Both the position numbers and the translations under genes were made by a program. Positions 43,775-55,942 of a stretch of 64,000 bases of DNA are shown here, piece by piece. The notes beneath the pieces were generated by a model. The model saw only the letters and a list, made by a program, of their open reading frames with translations, had not been told where the DNA came from and did no database searches. Position 1 is the stretch's first letter; the number at the start of each line of letters is the position of its first letter. The stretch comes from Stictocephala bisonia (Eukaryota; Arthropoda; Insecta; Hemiptera; Membracidae): assembly GCA_035578905.1 (NCBI GenBank), contig JAQJVL010000422.1:310001-374000 (forward strand), in the 5' to 3' direction.

Positions 43775-46700
43775 GCATAGGAAGAACAAGTCATACGTAG
43801 TGGTACGTACAAGGAGTGAAGGGAAGTCATACGTAGTTGTACGTAGAAGGAGAAAAGGGAAGTCTTACTTAGTGGTACGTAGAAGGAGTGAAGGGAAGTC
43901 TTACGTAGTGGTACGTATATAGAGTGATGGGAAATCATACGTAGTTGTACGTAGAAGGAGTGAGGGGAAGTCAAACGTAGTTGTACGTAGAAGGAGTGAA
44001 GCGAAGTCATACTTAGTTGTACGTAGTGAAGGGAAGTCTTACTTAGTTGTACGTGGAAGGAGGGAAGGGAAGTCATACTTAGTTGTACGTAGAAGTAGTG
44101 AGGGGAAGTCAAACGTAGTTGTACGTAGAAGGAGGGAAGGGAAGTCATACTTAGTTGTACGTAGAAGGAGTGAAGGGAAGTCATACTTAGTTGTACGTAG
44201 AAGGAGGGAAGGGAAGTCATACGTAGTTGTACGTAGAAGGAGTGAGGGGAAGTCAAACGTAGTTGTACGTAGAAGGAGTGAAGGGAAATCATACTTAGTT
44301 GTACGTAGAAGGAGGGAAGGGAAGTCATACGTAGTTGTACGTAGAAGGAGTGAAGGGAAGTCATACGTAGTTGTACGTAGAAGGAGTGAGGGGAAGTCAA
44401 ACGTAGTTGTACGTAGGAGTGAAGGGAAGTCATACTTAGTTGTACGTAGAAGGAGTGAAGGGAAGTCATACTTAGTTGTACGTGGAAGGAGGGAAGGGAA
44501 GTCATACGTAGTTGTACGTAGAAGGAGGGAAGGGAAGTCATACTTAGTTGTACGTAGAAGGAGGGAAGGGAAGTCATACTTAGTTGTACGTAGAAGGAGG
44601 GAAGGGAAGTCATACGTAGTTGTACGTAGAAGGAGTGAAGGGACGTCATACTTAGTTGTACGTAGAAGGAAGGAAGGGAAGTCATACGTAGTTGTACGTA
44701 GAAGGAGTGAAGGGAAGTCATACTTAGTTGTACGTAGAAGGAGGGAAGGGAAGTCATACGTAGTTGTACGTAGAAGGAGTGAGGGGAAGTCAAACGTAGT
44801 TGTACGTAGAAGGAGTGAAGGGGAGTCATACTTAGTTGTACGTAGAAGGAGTAAAGGGAAGTCATACTTAGTTGTACGTGGAAGGAGGGAAGGGAAGTCA
44901 TACTTAGTGGTACATAGAAGGGGGGAAGGGAAGTCTTACTTAGTGGTACGTATAAAGAGTGATGGGAAATCATACGTAGTTGTACGTAGAAGGAGTGAGG
45001 GGAAGTCAAACGTAGTTGTACGTAGAAGGAGTGAAGGGAAGTCTTACTTAGTTGTACGTGGAAGGAGGGAAGGGAAGTCTTACTTAGTTGTACGTAGAAG
45101 GAGGGAAGGGAAGTCTTACTTAGTTGTACGTAGAAGGAGAGAAGGGAAGTCTTACTTAGTAGTACGTGGAAGGAGGGAAGGGAAGTCTTTCTTAGTTGTA
45201 CGTAGAAGGAGGGAAGGGAAGTCTTACTTAGTTGTACGTGGAAGGAGGGAAGGGAAGTCTTTCTTAGTTGTACGTAGAAGGAGGGAAGGGAAGTCTTACT
45301 TAGTTGTACGTGGAAGGAGGGAAGGGAAGTCTTACTTAGTTGTACGTGGAAGGAGGGAAGGGAAGTCTTACGTAGTGGTACGTATATAGAGTGATGGGAA
45401 ATCATACGTAGTTGTACGTAGAAGGAGTGAGGGGAAGTCAAACGTAGTTGTACGTAGAAGGAGTGAAGGGAAGTCATACTTAGTTGTACGTAGAAGGAGT
45501 GAGGGGAAGTCAAACGTAGTTGTACGTAGAAGGAGTGAAGGGAAGTCTTACTTAGTTGTACGTGGAAGGAGGGAAGGGAAGTCTAACTTAGTTGTACGTA
45601 GAAGGAGGGAAGGGAAGTCTTACTTAGTTGTACGTGGAAGGAGGGAAGGGAAGTCTTACTTAGTTGTACGTAGAAGGAGGGAAGGGAAGTCTTACTTAGT
45701 TGTACGTAGAAGGAGGGAAGGGAAGTCTTACTTAGTTGTACGTGGAAGGAGGGAAGGGAAGTCTTACTTAGTTGTACGTAGAAGGAGGGAAGGGAAGTCT
45801 TACTTAGTTGTACGTGGAAGGAGGGAAGGGAAGTCTTACTTAGTTGTACGTAGAAGGAGGGAAGGGAAGTCTTACTTAGTTGTAAGTGGAAGGAGGGAAG
45901 GGAAGTCTTACTTAGTTGTACGTAGAAGGAGGGAAGGGAAGTCTTACTTAGTGGTACGTAGAAGGAGTGAAGGGAAGTCTTACGTAGTGGTACGTATATA
46001 GAGTGATGGGAAATCATACGTAGTTGTACGTGGAAGGAGGGAAGGGAAGTCTTACTTAGTGGTACGTAGAAGGGGGGAAGGGAAGTCTTACTTAGTGGTA
46101 CGTATAAAGAGTGATGGGAAATCATACGTAGTTGTACGTAGAAGGAGTGAGGGGAAGTCAAACGTAGTGGTACGTACAAGGAGTGAAGGGAAGTCATACG
46201 TAGTTGTACGTAGAAGGAGGGAAGGGAAGTCTTACTTAGTTGTACGTAGAAGGAGGGAAGGGAAGTCTTACTTAGTGGTACGTAGAAGGGGGGAAGGGAA
46301 GTCTTACTTAGTGGTACGTATAAAGAGTGATGGGAAATCATACGTAGTTGTACGTAGAAGGAGTGAGGGGAAGTCAAACGTAGTTGTACGTAGAAGGAGT
46401 GAAGGGAAGTCTTACTTAGTTGTACGTGGAAGGAGGGAAGGGACGTCTTACTTAGTTGTACGTAGAAGGTGGGAAGGAAAGTCTTACTTAGTTGTACGTA
46501 GAAGGAGGGAAGGGAAGTCTTACGTAGTTGTACGTGGAAGGAGGGAAGGGAAGTCTTTCTTAGTTGTACGTAGAAGGAGGGAAGGGAAGTCTTACTTAGT
46601 TGTACGTGGAAGGAGGGAAGGGAAGTCATACTTAGTTGTACGTAGAAGGAGTGAGGGGAAGTCAAACGTAGTTGTACGTAGAAGGAGTGAAGGGAAGTCT

Positions 46701-49690
46701 TACTTAGTTGTACGTGGAAGGAGGGAAGGGAAGTCTTACGTAGTGGTACGTATATAGAGTGATGGGAAATCATACGTAGTTGTCCGTAGAAGGAGTGAGG
46801 GGAAGTCAAACGTAGTTGTACGTAGAAGGAGTGAAGGGAAGTCTTATTTAGTTGTACGTGGAAGGAGGGAAGGGAAGTCTTACTTAGTTGTACGTGGAAG
46901 GAGGGAAGGGAAGTCATACTTAGTTGTACGTAGAAGGGGGGAAGGGAAGTCTTACTTAGTTGTACGTAGAAGGAGGGAAGGGAAGTCTTACTTAGTTGTA
47001 CGTGGAAGGAGGGAAGGGAAGTCTTACTTAGTTGTACGTAGAAGGAGGGAAGGGAAGTCTTACTTAGTTGTACGTAGAAGGAGGGAAGGGAATTCTTACT
47101 TAGTTGTACGTAGAAGGAGGGAAGGGAAGTCTTACTTAGTTATACGTAGAAGGAGGGAAGGGAAGTCTTACTTAGTAGTACGTGGAAGGAGGGAAGGGAA
47201 GTCTTACTTAGTTGTACGTAGAAGGAGGGAAGGGAAGTCTTACTTAGTTGTACGTGGAAGGAGGGAAGGGAAGTCTTACTTAGTTGTACGTAGAAGGAGG
47301 GAAGGGAAGTCTTACTTAGTTGTACGTGGAAGGAGGGAAGGGAAGTCTTACTTAGTTGTACGTAGAAGGAGGGAAGGGAAGTCTTACTTAGTTGTACGTA
47401 GAAGGAGGGAAGGGAAGTCTTACTTAGTTGTACGTAGAAGGAGGGAAGGGAAGTCTTACTTAGTTGTACGTAGAAGGAGGGAAGGGAAGTCTTACTTAGT
47501 TGTACGTGGAAGGAGGGAAGGGAAGTCTTACTTAGTTGTACGTAGAAGGAGGGAAGGGAAGTCTTACTTAGTTGTACGTAGAAGGAGGGAAGGGAAGTCT
47601 TACTTAGTTGTACGTAGAAGGAGGGAAGGGAAGTCTTACTTAGTTGTACGTGGAAGGAGGGAAGGGAAGTCTTTCTTAGTTGTACGTAGAAGGAGGGAAG
47701 GGAAGTCTTACTTAGTTGTATGTGGAAGGAGGGAAGGGAAGTCATACTTAGTGGTACGTAGAAGGGGGGAAGGGAAGTCTTACTTAGTGGTACGTATAAA
47801 GAGTGATGGGAAATCATACGTAGTTGTACGTGGAAGGAGGGAAGGGAAGTCATACGTAGTGGTACGTAGAAGGAGTGAAGGGAAGTCTTACGTAGTGGTA
47901 CGTATATAGAGTGATGGGAAATCATACGTAGTTGTACGTAGAAAGAGTGAGGGGAAGTCAAACGTAGTTGTACGTAGAAGGAGGGAAGGGAAGTCTTACT
48001 TAGTGGTACGTAGAAGGAGTGAAGGGAAGTCTTACGTAGTGGTACGTATATAGAGTGATGGGAAATCATACGTAGTTGTACGTGGAAGGAGGGAAGGGAA
48101 GTCTTACTTAGTGGTATGTAGAAGGGGGGAAGGGAAGTCTTACTTAGTGGTACGTATAAAGAGTGATGGGAAATCATACGTAGTTGTACGTAGAAGGAGT
48201 GAGGGGAAGTCAAACGTAGTGGTACGTAGAAGGAGTGAAGGGAAGTCATACGTAGTTGTACGTAGAAAGAGGGAAGGGAAGTCTTACTTAGTTGTACGTA
48301 GAAGGAGGGAAGGGAAGTCTTACTTAGTGGTACGTAGAAGGGGGTAAGGGAAGTCTTACTTAGTGGTACGTATAAAGAGTGATGGGAAATCATACGTAGT
48401 TGTACGTAGAAGGAGTGAGGGGAAGTCAAACGTAGTGGTACGTACAAGGAGGGAAGGGAAGTCATACGTAGTTGTACGTAGAAGGAGGGAAGGGAAGTCT
48501 TACTTAGTGGTACGTAGAAGGGGGGAAGGGAAGTCTTACTTAGTGGTACGTATAAAGAGTGATGGGAAATCATACGTAGTTGTACGTAGAAGGAGTGAGG
48601 GGAAGTCAAACGTAGTGGTACGTACAAGGAGTGAAGGGAAGTCATACGTAGTTGTACGTAGAAGGAGGGAAGGGAAGTCTTACTTAGTTGTACGTAGAAG
48701 GAGGGAAGGGAAGTCTTACTTAATGTTACGTATAAAGAGTGATGGGAAATCATACGTAGTTGTACGTAGAAGGAGTGAGGGGAAGTCAAACGCAATGGTA
48801 CGTCGAAGGAGTGAACGGAAGTCATACGTAGTGGTATGTAGAAGGAGTGAAGGGATGTCATACGTAGTGGTATGTAGAAGGAGTGAAGGGAAGTCATACG
48901 TAGTGGTATGTAGAATGAGTGAAGGGATGTCATACGTAGTGGTATGTAGAAGGTAAGAAGGGATGTCATACGTAGTGGTATGTAGAAGGAGTGAAGGGAA
49001 GTCATACGTAGTGGTATGTAGAAGGAGTGAAGGGATGTCATTCGTAGTGGTATGTAGAAGGAGTGAAGGGATGTCATACGTAGTGGTATGTAGAAGGACT
49101 GAAGGGATGTCATACGTAGTGGTATGTAGAAGGAGTGAAGGGATGTCATACGTAGTGGTATGTAGAAGGAGTGAAGGAAAGTCATACGTAGTGGTTTGTA
49201 GAAGGAATGAAGAGCAGTCATACGTGGTTGTACATAGAAGGAATTAAGGGAAATATTACGTTGTGGTACGTACAAGGAGTGAAGGGAAGTCATACGTAAT
49301 TTTAGGTAGAAGGAGTGACGGGAAATCATACGTAGATGTACGTTGAAGGAGTGAGGGGAAGTCATACGTAGTGGTACGTATAAGGAGTGAAGGGATGTCA
49401 TACGTAGTGGTATGTAGAAGGTGTGAAAGGATGTCATACGTAGTGGTATGAAGAAGGAGTGAAGGGAAGTCATACGTAGTAGTACGTAGAACGAGTAAAG
49501 GGAAGTCATACGTAGTTGAACGTAGAAGGAGTGAAGGGAAGTCATATGTAGTGGTACGTAGAAGGAGTGAAGGGAAGTCATACGTAGTGGTACGTAGAAG
49601 GAGTGAAGGGAAGTCATACGTAGTTGTACGTAAAAGGAGTGAAGGGAATTCATACGTAGTGGTTTGTAGAATAGTGAAGGGAAGTCAAGA
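43775..49690. repeat. 36-bp minisatellite, about 165 copies, open on both strands
   Basis: Unit of 36 bp: gaaggagggaagggaagtct, then tacttagttgtacgta, with many sub-types (gtgaagggaagtcatacg, gtgaggggaagtcaaacg, atatagagtgatgggaaatc). Sub-types recur in fixed order, so multi-unit blocks were duplicated. Since 36 is a multiple of 3 and the unit lacks stops in several frames, long frames appear on the minus strand (624, 444 and 864 residues of 12-residue repeats such as KTSLPSFYVQLS) and on the plus strand (GKSYLVVRRRRE). There is no N-terminal domain, signal peptide or splice structure, so not called as genes. Confidence 0.97.
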
Positions 49691-50150
49691 TGCTTGTGTA
49701 GGATTGATCTTGAGTTGAATGTGTAGAGTGCCATTAAAAGTCTTTTGTTGGTGGCCTGTCAAGGGTCTTGTGTTGGAAGTGTAGTCGATGTGTCAGGTGT
49801 TTTTGTAGGAAGTTAGTTGGGCTTTAAATAGTCTTGTGTAGGATTGGTGGTGACATGTCAAGGGGTTTTTTTTGTAGAAAGTGAAGGGGTATTTTAATAT
49901 ATTGTGTAGGATTAGTTGTGGCCTGTCAAGGGCCTTGTTTATAAAGTGTGTTAAGTCAAGGGCTGTTAAATATCTTTTGTAGGATTGGTGGTGACATGTC
50001 AAGGATCTTGTGTTGGAAGTGTGGTTGATCTGTCAAAGGGTTTTTGTAAGAAGTTGGGGGGGTTATTAGTAGTCTTGTGTAAGAAGGTTGGTCGACCTGT
50101 CAAAGTTATTTTGTAGGGAGTGTGGGGGTCTATCACTATTTAAATAGCAT
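49691..50150. repeat. Degenerate tandem repeat, ~120-bp period
   Basis: Phrases tgtgtaggattggtggtgac, atgtcaaggg and ttttgtaggaagt recur irregularly about four times. Old, diverged array. Confidence 0.6.
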
Positions 50151-50197
50151 TGACAATGGCCATGTCACATAAACAATAAGTGAAAAAAAATAACAAC

Positions 50198-51075
50198 AAT
50201 AAAAGGGCAAGTAAAGACGCTCCTAACCAAACAATGCAATAAAAGGGCAAGTAAAGACGCTCCTAACCAAACAACGCAATAAAAGGGCAAGTAAAGACGC
50301 TCCTAACCAAACATTGCAATAAAAGGGCAAGTAAAGACGCTCATAACTAAACAATGCAATAAAAGGGCAAGTAAAGACGCTCCTAACCAAACAATGCAAT
50401 AAAAGGGCAAGTAAAGACGCTCCTAACCAAACAATGCAATAAAAGGGCAAGTAAAGACGCTCCTAACCAAACAATGCAATAAAAGAGCAAGTGAAGACGC
50501 TCCTAACCAAACAATGCAATAAAAGGGCAAGTGAAGACGCTCCTAACCAAACAATGCAATAAAAGGGCAAGTGAAGACGCTCCTAACCAAACAATGCAAT
50601 AAAAGGGCAAGTGAAGACGCTCCTAACCAAACAATGCAATAAAAGGGCAAGTAAAGACGCTCCTAACCAAACAATGCAATAAAAGGGCAAGTAAAGACGC
50701 TCCTAACCAAACAATGCAATAAAAGGGCAAGTAAAGACGCTCCTAACCAAACAATGTCAAAAAGGGCAAGTAAAGACGCTCCTAACCAAACAATGCAATA
50801 AAAGGGCAAGTAAAGACGCTCCTAACCAAACAATGCAATAAAAGGGCAAGTAAAGACGCTCCTAACCAAACAATGCAATAAAAGGCCAAGTAAACACGTT
50901 CCCAACAAAACAATGCAATAAAAGGGCAAGTAAAGACGCTCCTAACCAAACAATGCAATAAAAGGCCAAGTAAACACGTTCCCAACCAAACAATGCAATA
51001 AAAGGGCAAGTAAAGACGTTCCCAACCAAACAATGCAATAAAAGGGCAAGTAAAGACGTTCCCAACCAAACAATG
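50198..51075. repeat. 40-bp minisatellite, about 22 copies
   Basis: Unit caatgcaataaaagggcaag plus taaagacgctcctaaccaaa, exact 40-bp period. Local variants: gtgaag in the middle block, acgttccc towards the right. One unit near 50755 is 2 bp short. Minus-strand frames are artefacts. Confidence 0.97.
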
Positions 51076-51094
51076 TACGTATCTATTTTTTTTA

Positions 51095-52535
51095 GTGAGA
51101 GATATCAAAGAGTAAAGGTTTGCAATCAGCTAAGCACACCCCTCCTTGTGAAGGCAGATGTCCCGCAAGGGTCAGTGTTATCAACGTTATTCCTGGTTTT
51201 TATAAATGACTTGCTAGAAATGCCATTCTTCGGAATGTAATAAAAAAAATATTTCTATTCTATTCTAACCACTTTTGCTGACGATATCGCCTTTTTTTTA
51301 TCCCAATCAAAACATAAATGACATTTTACTAAAATAAATTCTGATTTAACATTATTAAGTCATTGGTGCTCAAATAATAGAATGAAAGTAAATGGCAATA
51401 AAACTCAATATGTCAACTTTAGTTTGGTGAATAGTTTCAATTTCACAACAGACATAATATATCACAACTCAAACTGCATAATGGTAAATTGTAACTGTGA
51501 AAAAATCATAAAGGTAAACGGTTTTAAGTATTTGGGGGTTATTTTGGATGAAAATTTGATACGGGATAAACACATCTATTTGCTACATAAAAAGGTGAAC
51601 TCTACAATTAGACTCTTCTGTTTCCTTAAGAGTTTCTGTGATGCAGTTTGTTGCCAACATTACATTACGTTTTAGGTAATTCTAGATTGCAGTATGGTAT
51701 TCACTGCTGGGGAGGAGCCTACATAGGGAAACTGAGAATAGCTCAAAATAGTTTTATTCGACTAATTATGAATCGTAACAAAAGAGACAGTTCTTTTCCT
51801 TTATTTTACCATCTGAAAATAACGCCAATTCAACATTTATATGTTAATAAAGTGCTAAACATTTGTTTCATTAGATGTGGTAACACTGGTGCCAGTGACC
51901 TATTGCATCGAACAAGAAATACTTACCAAAGAGTTTTCAGATTACTAAAGGTCAACAAAATATTTTTCATGCAATCTTTCCAGTATAATGGCCCAATTAT
52001 TTCAACCAATTATCAAATGATATAAAATCTTGTCAAAACGTTAATTACTTTTAAATAAATTGAACACCTGGCTATTCTATCAAGAGGATGTGTCTTTTTA
52101 AATGATTGTTTAACGTAATTTATATTTATATATTATTCTAGTCATAGCCCGGTCATATCTTCTTAAATTTATCATCAACTTGGTTGTATGTAGTATATAC
52201 TCTCTTGCAAACTTATATATATATATTTAATACTTGTATATATATTGATTTAATATATATTATTTTAATTTAGTAAATTTTGTATTACATCAATTCAATG
52301 TTTATGTAGTAATTTATTTTATTGCTTTATCCAATTAGATTTACATTATTGCAGACGCCACGGAGAGCTTTATGTTGTTGAAGGACCTGGCTGGACTCGT
52401 AATATATTTTTTTGTATTTATATTATAATATTTTGTTAAGTTAAAGTAAGCCGCCTATACCGGTAAATGCGGCTTACTTATATTCCAAACAGATTTATGC
52501 ATTTTGTGTTTTTGTATGTGGAATAAATTCTTAAT
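51095..52535 (+). pseudogene. LINE (jockey-like) reverse transcriptase remnant and 3' UTR
   Basis: Frames in order: ADVPQGSVLSTLFLVFIND (RT motif 'QGSvLSPlLF.iyiNDL'), an inserted ~40-bp AT-rich scrap, FADDIAFFL (catalytic FADD box), NKTQYVNF, FKYLGVILDENL (motif 'kyLGv.ld..l.w..Hi'), SRLQYGIHCWGGAY (LINE 'l.YGi..WG'), and PIQHLYVNKVLN. Frameshifts near 51240 and 51650 break the ORF. The 3' UTR carries a stem-loop (52444-52479, 11-bp stem aagtaagccgc/gcggcttactt) and AATAAA at 52522. Part of the same UTR recurs at 57208-57362. The clade call is tentative. Confidence 0.85.
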
Positions 52536-54218
52536 TTATATTGCAAAGGCATTCTTGGACACTATAATTCTCTTAATATTACAAATGACATTAATTTAGA
52601 TGTTAATTCTGACGTTAAATTCTGCTTTGATATTTTTACGAAGTTTATTAAAAAGTTTGTAAAGTAGAAAAGTACGTGAGCGTTTTAATAAATGTGGTAT
52701 TGTGGTGTGGTATGATTAGTCTGTAAATAGTTCTAAAGTTATACATCCTATAGTTCCGATGTTGAACGGTATTTTTCCTTTTGATAAACAATGGAAGGCA
52801 TTCATAAACATAAAAACTAAAATAATTTAGTAGGCTATGTCTAGAAACGACACCTCGGTACGGACCAGTCTTTTTCATAACAAGGATTATTCTAATTGAA
52901 CTTTTTGCAATCGAAAAACATAACTGGTTCTAGATGACTCAGCCCCCGCATATTGCAATTGAATGGTTTATGTGTGGACGTAAGCTTTGCACATTTACTG
53001 AACAGAGAATTGGCGATGGAAGGCCTCGCTTTCCCTCTAAAAGTATCAGATTTATCCATTGAATTGTTACGTCTGGAGACGGGTTGGTTATCAATGTTTT
53101 CTAGGAGACAAGAACAAAATCTTGTGAAAAATTAATTGTATTATGGATTCGGATTAGCAGAAGGGAAGTTCTGAAAGGAAAAGAAAAGCAAAAAAGTAGT
53201 ACACAAACATTATTAATAACTATGGGACACCCCAGCACGCTTCGCGTGCCAACCCCGAAACTCGCTGCGCTCGTTACACCTCGGCTGTGAATTTTGACTA
53301 CGTAATAATAGGTTAACTGTATAACGTAAAATCACAATACTCCATTTATTTACAGTATCTCACTCACATTACTTCCGCTGCTACCTATTTATTTGTATAA
53401 ACACACAAAGATATTACTTAGCCTATTTTAAACGTGTTAATTTCATTTGATTTCGTGTAACAGCTTAAGATTAATTTCTATAACTGCGTTAGATTACAAA
53501 ATTGAAACCTTCAACCATGCTTACGTCCTTCCATGGTTTATAATTATGACATATCTAACCTCCTCGATATTACAAACACCATTGTTTACATTCCAACAGC
53601 TGCTAAAACCTTTTTAAAATCATTATTTATATATGAATAGCTGTTCGGTTCATTTAAATCTCATCCACATGTTATTCTTATGGCCAAAAAATGTACTTTG
53701 AGGGCTACCCATACCCTTCAGGGTGAACATATTGAAGAATTAAGACCTTATTGCACAACTACGAACAGAGGGAAGTTTTTTGTAAACCGTAGGGGAGGCG
53801 GAATCCCTATGCTGGTAATGTTAATGTAGGGAACATTTTTTTCAGTAACACCTTGTCCAACCTTCTTTAAAATGTGTATATATTTAAAAAGCAGTTTTGT
53901 ATAAGCTAAGTTTTTCTCAATAAGCTAAGTTTTTGGAAATAATTTTTGTACATGGTACGTTTAAAATTTTGAATGAAAACCACTAAAGTTTTTTAAAATA
54001 CTTCCATTTATTAGTTTGTTACAACAAAAACTCAGCTTATGTAGAAGTATATGAAGAAGATATTCTGACATTTTCAAGTCAATTTCTCACGTAGATTTTG
54101 AGAAAATGTTCCCCAAGTATCTCAAAATAATAAAAATTCAAAGTTGTGGGAAAATACGTTTAACGTTTGTTTTTACTTACAATCAATACATTCCAGGTTC
54201 ATATGCAGCATTTTCTAC
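52536..54218. other. Spacer with one GC-rich island
   Basis: Non-coding. 53222-53290 (cagcacgcttcgcgtgcc, gctgcgctcg) is sharply GC-richer than its surroundings and contains a gcacgc/gcgtgc hairpin; probably a dispersed-repeat piece. Confidence 0.4.
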
Positions 54219-55942
54219 TTAAGCTTCTTCTATCCTCATCTTGGCTAGTTTGGCTTTTCTCCTAGCTTGTCTCTGATACTCATTTATTGATTTTTCAGCT
54301 CTTCGAATACATTCTTCGTCACTCTTTTTCATTGCGATAACTGTCCTTTCACTTGGTTGAAGGCCCATAGAATTCAAAACTTTGATTCTAGTTATGTTTC
54401 CATCATTAAACGTTGAAATCGCATCAAATACACCAAGTTTGAGGGTCCTAATACTTACAAAAGAGTTTTTTTGGAATCCTGGTCCATATAACATTGTTTA
54501 CGCTTTCATTTACATTTTGTGTTTTCCTGTGTAGGAACTTATTTTAAAGATCGGTTTTAGCCAGAGCTTCAAATGTGGGTTTGATAGCCTTCATTACAGC
54601 ACCTGGTATGCTGTGCTTGTAAGTTTCTATTTTTAGCTGCCATTTTACAAAACTGCACCAACTTTCCGGTCCTTTTGGGCAAAGCCCGTGAAGAGGATCT
54701 TCACCTGTAGAATACTTGTGCCAGTAGATTGCCCAAACTGCTTCTCTCATTTTCTCCAAGCTATGGGTGTTTTCCCTGATAGCATTTCCATAGTAAGATT
54801 GCAATAGGCCAATTTCTTCATCTGTAAGTTGGTTTTGTCCCCGATCCCACGACCGTCTTCTAGTTTCACATGTTTTAGTTCTTGATTCAGTTTTCGAAGC
54901 CTTGCTCCCATTCGTTTTTGAACGTGGTTATACATTCAAGTTTTTTAACCTCTACATCATAGGGACTATTATGCTCAATGTTTTTGAAGCTGTTGGTGTC
55001 ACCATCTCCAAGGTATTGAGTGTACCTGATGTTGTAACGATCTACCGATCGATTAAATATCTGTAGTATACCACTACTCTCCATTCCACCGCTTGAACCC
55101 TGGTAATTTGCAGTACAACTTTGATTATGATTCTTTTTATCCAAGCACACACATTACTTGGAAAGTACTTGTACATACATCACCTTCCCGGTGTCGATAC
55201 TTGTACATGTCACTACCCCATTCAGTGACTTGAAGCCGCGGTGTTGCCACGTACCATCAAAACCACCTTTCAGATCACGTTCAGATAGACCTTGGATTGA
55301 TAGTTCCTCATCATTTTCAATGAGGGTTTGTTTTCGTTCAAAGCCTCTTCTACAGCAGACTTCATTGATTCCATTATAACTTGCTCAGTTTTGTTTTGAA
55401 GTATATCTATGTAGTTTTGAAACTTGGTGGGTTGCTGTGGAAGATTCATAATTCCACAGAGAATTTTCCTAGCTTGAATGCCCTTTCCAATACATCTCAA
55501 ACCATAGACTAGCCTAATATTTACATCAAACAAATCTACATTATTTTCTTCTATATACACTTTCTTAGAGCTAAAAAAAAAAATCAATATATTTATAGTG
55601 AGAGAATAAAGTTTAAATTTTTGCCGCAAGTTCAAAATGAGTCGTCGATTGAATTTGCAATCCATTTTTCCTGCAGTATTTACAAAGAGAAGAGCTCATC
55701 AAATGTTCTGAAAGTAGGCCTATATCAATTACTTCAGTTTTATAAGAAGAATCAGACTGAAAGTTATCATACCTATGAAAATCAATTTTTTTAAATGAAC
55801 TACTTGGTTCTCTCTTTTTAGGCCTACATGAAGGAGTCTGTTCACTTGGCCTAGGATCAGTATCTAAAATAATTATTTTCGTGCTAGGCCTACCACCAAC
55901 ATTTTTCCTCTTCTTTACAATCCTATTAGTGAACCTCAGCAT
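54219..55942 (-). pseudogene. Mutator-like transposase-domain gene, decayed
   Basis: Collinear minus-strand pieces match the invertebrate 'Mutator-like transposase domain' family: N-terminal CKYCRKNGLQ zinc knuckle (~55640-55700), VNIRLVYGLRCIGKG, MNLPQQPTKF, GGFDGTWQHRGFKSLNGVVT (DDE core Asp), SCTANYQGSSGGME, RYTQYLGDGD (second Asp), KKLEC, HVQKRMGARLRKLN, GNAIREN, LCPKGPESWC, KTQNVNES and TLKLGVFDA, ending RMRIEEA-like before TAA. Breaks: a frame change at 55570-55620 (an acceptor-like T11-AG at ~55573 could mean a small intron), an in-frame stop at ~55153, and shifts near 54935, 54800 and 54500. No terminal inverted repeats found. Likely a dead copy; an intron-containing gene is less likely. 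Confidence 0.82.

Noticed and set aside
43639..49734. Repeat proteins of 624, 444 and 864 residues (minus) and 160-232 residues (plus)
   Set aside because: Expected from a stop-free 36-bp unit. No unique N- or C-terminal domain, signal peptide or splice signal.
50198..51075. CRISPR-like array
   Set aside because: Repeats are contiguous with no variable spacers, and the genome is eukaryotic. The same applies to the other tandem arrays.
50223..51108. Cysteine-rich 'membrane-like' frames (minus strand)
   Set aside because: Translation of the 40-bp minisatellite. The apparent hydrophobic segments repeat exactly with the unit.
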